The notes beneath the pieces were generated by a model that worked only from the letters and a program-made list of their open reading frames with translations, was not told where the DNA came from and made no database searches. The position numbers and the translations under genes were made by a program. DNA of 35,439 nucleotides from Bacillota bacterium (GTDB lineage Bacteria; Bacillota; JADQBR01): the NCBI GenBank assembly GCA_016278515.1, contig JADQBR010000099.1:1-35439 (forward strand), in the 5' to 3' direction. Shown in pieces: positions 16,629 to 21,901 of the stretch (positions are counted from its first letter, which is position 1; each line of letters begins with the position of its first letter).

Positions 16629-17636
16629 TCACATGAATTCAATATTCAACTTATCCAAAACAGTTTGAATTGGGTTTATAATCGTTCTAGTATCAGAACC
16701 GGCAAACAGTAACCCGACAGCTTCGCCTTTTTCATTTGTTACCAGCGATCCGCTGTCGCCAGGTAAAGATTTTATATCGGAAACTATTTGCCCTTCAAAG
16801 AATGCAGTAATGTTTTCTGACATGTTTACTTTTAGGCTAACGTCAACTGCCTCGATTGTACCTGAGGTAAAACCGCTGGTTCTACCCAACTTCCCAACAT
16901 TACTTCCAATATTGGCTTCACCCACGCCTTTTACCTCTCCGATCTTGGGTATTTGACTGGTTACTTGATTGCTGTCCTTAACCTTTGCAACGGCAGCATC
17001 TACGTAATTGCCTGAAGGATTAGCTCTTTCCATTTTAATCGTATAAGATGGCCTTATTAACTTGACAAAAATATTAGCAAGCCGCGTTACACCCTTAGCC
17101 AAAGGGCAAGTAGGCACCTCACTGTCTTTCACAATAGGGACAAAGTCTTCCAAATAGGCAATGGTATCAGTGTCCATAACACCTCCATCTGCCGGCCCTG
17201 GCTGTAGGATGGGATCACCTTTCTTAGATCTGCCGTCCGACCCGTTGGTAACGTTAGCTAAGACATGGTTATTTGATAATATTAATATATCTCCGTTTCT
17301 TTTACTTTTAACCACTGCGCCCAATGTACCAGCGGTTATGGCATAATGCCCTACACTAACCCCTGGATAAGCCGGTCTAATCCTATCAGTGGCAGCCAAT
17401 GCTTTTACCTCACCAATTTCAACAACATCCGTTTTAGCATTTCTTACGGTCCCAGGAATGACGCTTCTAGCTCGCAATTCTTTCCTATCCACTTTTTTTG
17501 TCACAAAAACTATAATTGAGGGCTCCTCTGTCTTTACTCCTTTGACAGTTTTATTGCCAATTCCGACACCAACTACATTATCTTTTCTTAAGATTGATCT
17601 TTTGCTGGCTGACAAAGCTTTTCGACATTTATCCAC
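16629..17636 (-). CDS. Trypsin-fold serine protease, no signal peptide
   Basis: 335 aa, GTG start behind GGGGAGGTG. The catalytic triad can be placed: His124 in LSNNHVLAN, Asp213 in YVDAAVAKV, Ser295 in LPGDSGSLV. The N-terminal 90 residues contain VVGVGIGNKTVKG and SIIVFVTKKV, a segment common in this bacterial family of chymotrypsin-like proteins with Nal1-like organisation. No signal peptide or membrane helix is seen, so it acts inside the cell or is delivered otherwise, for example within a developing spore. It lies between the nitrogen genes and the small-protein block, on the same strand as the latter, which may place it in sporulation. Substrate unknown. Confidence 0.82.
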   Translation of the reverse strand: MDKCRKALSASKRSILRKDNVVGVGIGNKTVKGVKTEEPSIIVFVTKKVDRKELRARSVIPGTVRNAKTDVVEIGEVKALAATDRIRPAYPGVSVGHYAITAGTLGAVVKSKRNGDILILSNNHVLANVTNGSDGRSKKGDPILQPGPADGGVMDTDTIAYLEDFVPIVKDSEVPTCPLAKGVTRLANIFVKLIRPSYTIKMERANPSGNYVDAAVAKVKDSNQVTSQIPKIGEVKGVGEANIGSNVGKLGRTSGFTSGTIEAVDVSLKVNMSENITAFFEGQIVSDIKSLPGDSGSLVTNEKGEAVGLLFAGSDTRTIINPIQTVLDKLNIEFM

Positions 17637-17702
17637 AATAACACCTCCCCTGCTTATATGTATATGCAGGATTGGCAGGGGCGGTGATTGCCGAAAATAA
17701 GT

Positions 17703-17736
17703 AAACCCTGCAGAAAAATCTTATTTTCTGCAGGGC
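17703..17736. terminator. Terminator after the 139-aa protein gene
   Basis: Inverted repeat ACCCTGCAGAAAA (17704-17716) with TTTTCTGCAGGGC. It lies directly downstream of the stop at 17742 and can work on either strand. Confidence 0.7.
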
Positions 17737-17741
17737 TATAA

Positions 17742-18161
17742 CTAAATAATATCCAGCAATAATAAACCCAGTAGAAAAATCACAAGTATATCTACTTCGT
17801 CTTGTAATAGCAGCACTACTAATATACCACCGACAAACAGCAAATCTATCCACTCTGATTCATGCGAACTTACCTTAGGCGTTTCTATCGGTTCCTGCTT
17901 AACGGGGAGGTTATTATTACTGTCCTCGGTATCCTGGGTAATTTCGTCGCTGGTCCCTGTATCATCACCCGCCATTTCATCGCCGTTCCATGTATTATTA
18001 CTCGTTGTTTCTTCGCTGTTCCCTGTCTCATTACTGCTGTTTTCTATTGGCAGGGTAGACGTTTCTTCTTCAATAGTCGCTTCGTCACCAACCACTCCAT
18101 CATTAGCCGAGGCACGCATATTAGATTGACTGCTGCGGCCTCTTCTGGACCTCCTTGGCAT
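17742..18161 (-). CDS. Small acidic low-complexity protein with hydrophobic C-terminus
   Basis: 139 aa, ATG behind GGAGGAAAAG. The start (MPRRSRRGRSSQSN) is basic. Residues 20-95 are rich in Glu, Asp, Ser, Thr and Asn. Residues about 102-139 form two hydrophobic stretches (WIDLLFVGGILVVLLL and ILVIFLLGLLLLDII) separated by QDEVD. There is no recognised domain. The short leucine/isoleucine core interrupted by acidic residues echoes the microprotein module at 20139-20655. It is probably a spore-envelope or mother-cell membrane component, by inference from neighbours. It is 17 nt downstream of the 121-aa gene, same operon. Confidence 0.65.
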   Translation of the reverse strand: MPRRSRRGRSSQSNMRASANDGVVGDEATIEEETSTLPIENSSNETGNSEETTSNNTWNGDEMAGDDTGTSDEITQDTEDSNNNLPVKQEPIETPKVSSHESEWIDLLFVGGILVVLLLQDEVDILVIFLLGLLLLDII

Positions 18162-18178
18162 ATCTTTTCCTCCTTCGA

Positions 18179-18544
18179 CTAAATTATCTTATTTAAATCT
18201 CTTAATAAAGTAGTAAGGCTGACTGATTTCACTACTTTATCCACTTTCTCAGCCCGGTAAGTACTTAAAAAGGGTTTAATTGCCAATAGCAGATTTACCC
18301 TAGGGTCCAAACTGGATGTGCTTTCGGCTGCTTTGCTTTGTTCCTGCATCCTTTGTAAAGCTTTGTTACTGATTAAATTCTTTACTGCCTCTGCTTTCTT
18401 TGGTTCTGATAGCATTCCAGCAATTTGAGAAAGATTCTTTGCCATGTCACCATTCTCCAAAACGCTTTTCATTTTTTCAATCATTTCAGGATCAATGCCC
18501 ATTTCGTTTCCGTTCCCATTGGCATTCTCATTGTTCTTTGTCAT
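18179..18544 (-). CDS. Conserved-looking helical small protein of the spore-associated block
   Basis: 121 aa. The N-terminus is Asn-rich (NNENANGNGNE). A helical segment follows, DPEMIEKMKSVLENGDMAK, which matches in pattern the start of the 98-aa protein at 19768-20064 (DPAVLEKLKQALENDELKE). The C-terminal half reads DPRVNLLLAIKPFLSTYRAEK and then KVDKVVKSVSL, an amphipathic pattern I associate with small hypothetical proteins of sporulating Clostridia. No known domain can be named. Its start overlaps the end of the 325-aa gene by 17 nt and has a G-run Shine-Dalgarno, so the two are co-translated. Confidence 0.68.
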   Translation of the reverse strand: MTKNNENANGNGNEMGIDPEMIEKMKSVLENGDMAKNLSQIAGMLSEPKKAEAVKNLISNKALQRMQEQSKAAESTSSLDPRVNLLLAIKPFLSTYRAEKVDKVVKSVSLTTLLRDLNKII

Positions 18545-19505
18545 TATTTAACCCCCCCATGAATTCACCTTCGAAAAGGAAAAAAAGTAATGCTAAAAAA
18601 AAGATTGTGTCGACTATATTTCCCTTGCGCGGCCTATAGCTTTTCTGCGTCACAGGGCGATCTTTCTTAGGCCTGGCCTTGGAGTAGTTGTTTTCACCCG
18701 CGTAATTGGAGTATTTATCGAAAATTGAGGATACCTTAGGTTTTTGATTTAATTGCTGCATCATTTCTTCCAGTCTTTTACCCAGTATAGTCAAGTCGTC
18801 ACTTTGGCCATGGTTCTTTTGCTCTCTTTCTATTTCTTTGAAGGAATCGTCACTCTTATTGGTTATAAAGTTTGGCGGCAATTTAATACCTTGGCCCAAT
18901 GCACCTAACTGCTTCTCTGTTTTTTCAAAGGCTTCGAAAAGTTTATCTTTGTCTGCTTTACTAAAATTCTCTCTGATGACATTCAGTTTTTCATTTGCCT
19001 TGATTAAAATATCGGAAGAATTAATATTAGGGTATTCATCCGGTTCATCATTGTCTTTACCTTCTGTTTGTAACAGCTGCTCTTCTTGCTCCTCCCCAAC
19101 TATTTCCTCATTTACCTGCTGTTCTTGAGGGATACTAGTTAGTGGCTGATGCGAATCAAATTCAACTTCAATCTCTTCCTGATTTTCAACCTCAACCTCT
19201 TCCTCAACTAACTTATCAGTTTCTTCCTGTGGTGGCCCTTGCCGTTCAATTACTTTCTTCTCTTTTAAGTTAACCTGATTTCCAACAATCCCGGTCTTAC
19301 TATTCGTTTGTTCATTTTCGTTTTGTTCCTGATTACGTGCTGTTGATACTTTACCAGGTATCAATTTAGTATTTTTCTTAATGGGGCGACTGGTGCCTAA
19401 CGGCCTAGTAATCGATTTTACATCGGACTTGTCATTTTTCTCCCCATTTAGATAACTTTTCACAAACGATTTTTCAGTACTATTAATGGCCACATTCTTC
19501 ACCAC
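18528..19505 (-). CDS. Large Glu/Gln-rich protein ending in the microprotein-like hydrophobic module
   Basis: 325 aa. Residues 1-75 are basic and Lys/Thr-rich. Residues 90-155 are extremely acidic (runs such as EEVEVENQEEIEVE). Residues 165-260 are helical (EKLNVIRENFSKADKDKLFE). The end has one hydrophobic stretch, DTIFFLALLFFLFEGEFMGG, then a short polar tail. This stretch matches the pattern of the 29-32-aa microproteins nearby (FLIILILLLFDGDLF): a leucine/phenylalanine helix followed by acidic-Gly-acidic and Phe/Leu. A GTG start behind AAAGGTGG fits. A sigma-K-like promoter (19534-19561) lies just upstream. No known family is recognised; a coat or exosporium scaffold anchored by the C-terminal module is an inference. 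Confidence 0.7.
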   Translation of the reverse strand: MVKNVAINSTEKSFVKSYLNGEKNDKSDVKSITRPLGTSRPIKKNTKLIPGKVSTARNQEQNENEQTNSKTGIVGNQVNLKEKKVIERQGPPQEETDKLVEEEVEVENQEEIEVEFDSHQPLTSIPQEQQVNEEIVGEEQEEQLLQTEGKDNDEPDEYPNINSSDILIKANEKLNVIRENFSKADKDKLFEAFEKTEKQLGALGQGIKLPPNFITNKSDDSFKEIEREQKNHGQSDDLTILGKRLEEMMQQLNQKPKVSSIFDKYSNYAGENNYSKARPKKDRPVTQKSYRPRKGNIVDTIFFLALLFFLFEGEFMGGLNNDKEQ

Positions 19506-19533
19506 CTTTTTTTAATCAAATCAAACTTTACCC

Positions 19534-19561
19534 CATAGTATGCAAAGTAATAGTTGGTTGT
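19534..19561 (-). promoter_or_regulatory. Sigma-K-like promoter of the 325-aa gene operon
   Basis: Minus strand: AC (19560-19561), 17-nt spacer, CATACTATG (19534-19542), against the sigma-K consensus AC-N16/17-CATAnnnTA (last base differs). It lies about 29 nt before the GTG start. Confidence 0.5.
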
Positions 19562-19593
19562 GAATATAGTTGTTTGGAAATATCTGGATTGGA

Positions 19594-19710
19594 CTAATAA
19601 AAGAACATCAAAGTCAAAACCAATAGAAATTCTCGCTCCCGACTCTCTAAGACCCCTTTTGTAAATAAACATAATGCTAAAATAATCAAAAATAACACTT
19701 CACTACCCAT
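19594..19710 (-). CDS. Unannotated 38-aa hydrophobic microprotein
   Basis: ATG at 19710 with GGCGGGTG upstream, TAG at 19594-19596. The protein begins MGSEVLFLIILALCLFTKG, has a charged middle (ESREREF) and a second hydrophobic end (LLVLTLMFFY). The first helix repeats the LFLIIL core of the four tandem microproteins at 20139-20655. It lies between the 98-aa gene terminator and the 325-aa gene promoter, same strand. Function unknown; probably membrane or spore-layer associated. Confidence 0.6.
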   Translation of the reverse strand: MGSEVLFLIILALCLFTKGVLESREREFLLVLTLMFFY

Positions 19711-19726
19711 GCTTTTCACCCGCCTT

Positions 19727-19757
19727 ATAAAAAAATATAGCCACGACTGGTCGTGGC
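19727..19757 (-). terminator. Terminator of the 98-aa gene
   Basis: Minus strand: GCCACGA-CCAG-TCGTGGC (19740-19757) followed by TATATTTTTTT. Confidence 0.8.
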
Positions 19758-19767
19758 ATCCAAAAAT

Positions 19768-20064
19768 TTATTTAGGTTTAGGTACTGCTTTGCCTAATAG
19801 CATTTCTTTCATAAAAATTATAAGCATTTCTTTTTCTTCAGGCGCCAGTTGATCCTTTATAGACTCATATAGTGGTAATAATTCAGTCATGTTTCTTCGA
19901 AGATATGAAATGAACGTCTCCATATTTCCCTGGTTTAGTTCCTCTGCAATTTCATTTATGACCTGAGGACCTCCAAGTGCTTCAGATAACTTTTCCTTTA
20001 ATTCATCATTTTCAAGAGCCTGCTTTAACTTCTCCAACACAGCAGGGTCTAGGTTTTTAGTCAT
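19768..20064 (-). CDS. 98-aa helical protein, paralogous in its N-terminus to the 121-aa protein
   Basis: ATG at 20064 behind AGGAGG. The sequence is all amphipathic helix (LDPAVLEKLKQALENDELKE, SYLRRNMTELLPLYESIKDQ). The first 30 residues align with the middle of the 121-aa protein at 18179-18544 (acidic-Pro-x-hydrophobic-hydrophobic-Glu-Lys spacing). No cysteine, membrane segment or known motif is seen. It lies in the minus-strand spore-associated block between two terminators, so it is a separate transcript or is reached by read-through from the microprotein array. Confidence 0.65.
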   Translation of the reverse strand: MTKNLDPAVLEKLKQALENDELKEKLSEALGGPQVINEIAEELNQGNMETFISYLRRNMTELLPLYESIKDQLAPEEKEMLIIFMKEMLLGKAVPKPK

Positions 20065-20096
20065 AGCGTCCTCCTAAGTTAAAAATCAAATATGAA

Positions 20097-20122
20097 ATCG
20101 GCCATACTTAAGTATGGCCGAT
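20097..20122. terminator. Palindromic terminator downstream of the microprotein array
   Basis: ATCGGCCATACTT (20097-20109) and AAGTATGGCCGAT (20110-20122) form a perfect 13-base inverted repeat with no spacer. On the minus strand it is followed by T-rich sequence. It sits 17 nt after the last microprotein stop. Confidence 0.75.
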
Positions 20123-20138
20123 AAAACAAATAGATTGA

Positions 20139-20237
20139 TTATTTCTTGTCGTCGAAAATGTCGCCACCAAACAGCAATAATATTAAAATTATTAAGAATA
20201 CTAAGCTGGAGTTACCTTCTTCACCAAAAAATCCCAT
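20139..20237 (-). CDS. Tandem spore-associated microprotein, copy 4 in transcription order (32 aa)
   Basis: ATG at 20237 with AAAGGGGGC upstream. The protein begins MGFFGEEGNSSLVFLIIL, continues ILLLFGGDIF and ends DDKK. It is one of four near-identical consecutive genes. The layout is a Gly/Phe head, an acidic pair, NSS, a hydrophobic helix of about 12 residues, then Gly-Asp-Ile-Phe. This copy has GGD where the others have DGD and carries the longest charged tail. Codons vary between copies while the protein is conserved, which points to selection on the protein. Confidence 0.82.
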   Translation of the reverse strand: MGFFGEEGNSSLVFLIILILLLFGGDIFDDKK

Positions 20238-20279
20238 TCTATTGCCCCCTTTCATTTTGTGTTTCGGGAAATTTTGTAA

Positions 20280-20375
20280 TTAATGTTTGTCGAATAAGTC
20301 TCCATCAAATAATAGCAGTATTAAAATAATCAAAAAAACTAAACTAGAATTGCCTTCCTTTCCAAAGAAACCCAC
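20280..20375 (-). CDS. Tandem spore-associated microprotein, copy 3 (31 aa)
   Basis: GTG start at 20375 with AAAGGGGGGC upstream, stop TAA at 20280-20282. It begins VGFFGKEGNSSLVFLIIL and ends LLFDGDLFDKH. Lys replaces Glu in the acidic pair. The spacing to its neighbours (141 and 148 nt start to start) shows tandem duplication. The ribosome binding site is also conserved between copies. Confidence 0.82.
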   Translation of the reverse strand: MGFFGKEGNSSLVFLIILILLLFDGDLFDKH

Positions 20376-20427
20376 TTTATTGCCCCCCTTTCATGTTGTA
20401 TTTCCGAAAATATTCGTTAATAAATGT

Positions 20428-20517
20428 TTAATCGAATAAGTCTCCATCAAATAATAGTAATATTAAAATAATCAAAAAAACCAAACTAGCATTACCTTCT
20501 TCACCAAAGAAACCCAC
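20428..20517 (-). CDS. Tandem spore-associated microprotein, copy 2 (29 aa)
   Basis: GTG start at 20517 with AAGGGGGC upstream, stop at 20428-20430. It begins VGFFGEEGNASLVFLIIL and ends LLFDGDLFD. It is the shortest copy, lacking the basic tail residue. Same operon and orientation as the other three. Confidence 0.82.
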   Translation of the reverse strand: MGFFGEEGNASLVFLIILILLLFDGDLFD

Positions 20518-20559
20518 CTTATTGCCCCCTTCCTTCTTGTTATCACATACCTAATCCTA

Positions 20560-20655
20560 TTAGTGATTGAATAGATCACCATCAAACAACAACAATATTA
20601 AAATAATGAGGAATACCAAACTTGAATTGCCTTCTTCGCCAAAAAAACCACTCAT
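20560..20655 (-). CDS. Tandem spore-associated microprotein, copy 1, first in operon (31 aa)
   Basis: ATG at 20655 behind AAAAGGAGGG, stop at 20560-20562. It begins MSGFFGEEGNSSLVFLIIL and ends LLFDGDLFNH. It is the promoter-proximal copy, with the strongest Shine-Dalgarno. A sigma-K-like promoter lies 58-84 nt upstream. I cannot name a family. The size and Gly/Phe-plus-hydrophobic layout recall small sporulation proteins such as the YjcZ family, but the sequence is different. Confidence 0.83.
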   Translation of the reverse strand: MSGFFGEEGNSSLVFLIILILLLFDGDLFNH

Positions 20656-20712
20656 TAAAATCCCTCCTTTTTTAAAATAGTGTTTTTCTCTACCTTTTTT
20701 GAACTTCTACTT

Positions 20713-20739
20713 TATACTATGAGCGTTTTTATAAAGTGT
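20713..20739 (-). promoter_or_regulatory. Sigma-K-like promoter of the microprotein array
   Basis: Minus strand: AC (20738-20739), exactly 16 nt, then CATAGTATA (20713-20721), a full match to CATAnnnTA. This predicts late mother-cell expression during sporulation. Confidence 0.65.
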
Positions 20740-20794
20740 GCATTAGGCGAACAAATTTCGCTAGGCGTCCAAAACATTAAAAGCATTTTTGAAC

Positions 20795-20822
20795 ACATGT
20801 AATTAACCAAAATCATAAAATG
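20795..20822 (+). promoter_or_regulatory. Sigma-E/K-like promoter of the ferritin-like gene
   Basis: Plus strand: AC (20795-20796), 17 nt, CATAAAATG (20814-20822), close to CATAnnnTA. It lies 31 nt before the start codon and is divergent from the microprotein promoter. Confidence 0.45.
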
Positions 20823-20853
20823 TAGAAAGTTGGAAAAATAGGGAGGTAATTAG

Positions 20854-21060
20854 ATGGCCAGTATTAAAAAAATGGATGCATTCTGTTCTATGATTGAAGA
20901 GGCAATACAAGACGAATTAAGTGCAGTTTCTATGTACGCCGAAATGGCAACTATGGTGGATAATGGTAACTTAAGGACTATTATTATGGGTATTGCAGGT
21001 GATGAATATGGTCACGCGCGAACCTGGATGACCTTATTAGAGCTTTATGACTGTGATTAA
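20854..21060 (+). CDS. Mini ferritin-like (diiron) protein
   Basis: 68 aa, ATG behind GGGAGGT. Helix one has MIEEAIQDELSAVSMYAEMA and helix two IAGDEYGHARTWMTLL. This gives the E...E and E..H spacing of ferritin-like/rubrerythrin diiron ligands. With only two helices it is half a ferritin fold and must dimerise to make a four-helix bundle, as known for encapsulated ferritin-like proteins and related short proteins. No encapsulin gene is in the window. The divergent partner is the microprotein array and the promoter is sporulation-type, so a role in iron or oxidant handling in the spore is plausible but inferred. Confidence 0.7.
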   Translation: MASIKKMDAFCSMIEEAIQDELSAVSMYAEMATMVDNGNLRTIIMGIAGDEYGHARTWMTLLELYDCD

Positions 21061-21309
21061 ATCTTAATTAAAATAAGAAAATGCCTTAGCACCATACTTT
21101 GGATACGAGCAAAGTCAAAATTTTATCAAAATATTAACCTTTTAGTACACCCCTTGGTCGGGTTTAATATTTTTAAAAAAATTGGCTCAGATAGTTTTTC
21201 CAACCAGGATATCCACCTATCTACTCGATTATTTCTTTGTTACAAAGGCAAACTAAAAATGCACCATCATGACTAGGCTAATACAAAAAATTTAAAGGAG
21301 GAACATTTA

Positions 21310-21558
21310 ATGACCGTAGGAACTAAAATGCATACTGCTTTAACAAGTATTGAAAGCGCAAAAGCTAGTTTGGAATCTTTTGCCTTGGAAACCCAGGACA
21401 AAGCAGCAAAACAAGATTTCATGAATCTTTCTCAACAACTTGAAACTACTGCCAACACTCTCAAGCAGAGAGTAAACTATATTGAGCAGCAGGAACCTGG
21501 ATATAAAATGCAACAACAGCCTCAACAAAATCAGAATCAGCAGAACCAACTTAAATAA
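21310..21558 (+). CDS. DUF1657 family protein
   Basis: 82 aa, ATG behind AAAGGAGGA. MTVGTKMHTALTSIESAKAS then LESFALETQDKAAKQDF is the DUF1657 pattern (about 65 residues, helical hairpin), ending RVNYIEQQEPGYK. A Gln/Asn-rich tail (QQQPQQNQNQQNQ) is extra. In other spore-formers DUF1657 genes accompany spoVAC/D/E and DUF421 genes and are forespore-linked. Here it stands alone, with its own terminator. The 249-nt gap before it holds no gene I can support. Confidence 0.85.
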   Translation: MTVGTKMHTALTSIESAKASLESFALETQDKAAKQDFMNLSQQLETTANTLKQRVNYIEQQEPGYKMQQQPQQNQNQQNQLK

Positions 21559-21580
21559 TCTTGTCCTACCAAACTTTTAA

Positions 21581-21612
21581 AACGCCATCGAAAGACGCTG
21601 GCGTTTTTTTTT
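21581..21612 (+). terminator. Terminator of the DUF1657 gene
   Basis: Stem AACGCCA/TGGCGTT around an 11-base loop, followed by a run of nine T. Confidence 0.88.
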
Positions 21613-21682
21613 GCATATAATAATACAGTTTAAAGACCACCGTAAGGGCCTTTATGAAATTCTGTTAACTGATAATAAATAA

Positions 21683-21725
21683 AAAGAGAATCGGTTTGCA
21701 TCACCAATACAAACCGACTCTCTTC
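21683..21725. terminator. Bidirectional terminator after the 38-aa ORF
   Basis: AAGAGAATCGGTTTG (21684-21698) pairs with CAAACCGACTCTCTT (21710-21724) with one mismatch. A-rich and T-rich flanks serve both strands. It lies six bases past the stop of the minus-strand ORF at 21732. Confidence 0.8.
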
Positions 21726-21731
21726 TAGCTT

Positions 21732-21848
21732 TTACAGGGGAAACCACATTTTTATTAGCGTCCTTTTGCTGGTTTCTTCTTTTTCAATATAATCGATCTC
21801 TTCACTTTGTTGGAACGCGTGGGACCATGGCAGACCACAACTTGTCAC
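21732..21848 (-). CDS. Candidate 38-aa protein downstream of the dikinase gene
   Basis: GTG at 21848, TAA at 21732-21734, followed at once by a strong terminator. The protein contains SCGLPWSHAFQQSEE, DYIEKEETSKRTL and the end KMWFPL. No clear Shine-Dalgarno is visible, which lowers confidence. The abrupt terminator after its stop and the 53-nt gap from the dikinase stop suggest it is the last gene of that operon. Family not recognised. Confidence 0.42.
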   Translation of the reverse strand: MTSCGLPWSHAFQQSEEIDYIEKEETSKRTLIKMWFPL

Positions 21849-21901
21849 AACAACTATTTTAAAAAACTAACAAGTTCTAACATAAACCCTTTACCCGTAT
21901 A

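Noticed and set aside
20854-21060. Encapsulin cargo ferritin
   Set aside because: No encapsulin gene or cargo-loading tail is visible, so only the ferritin-like fold is claimed.
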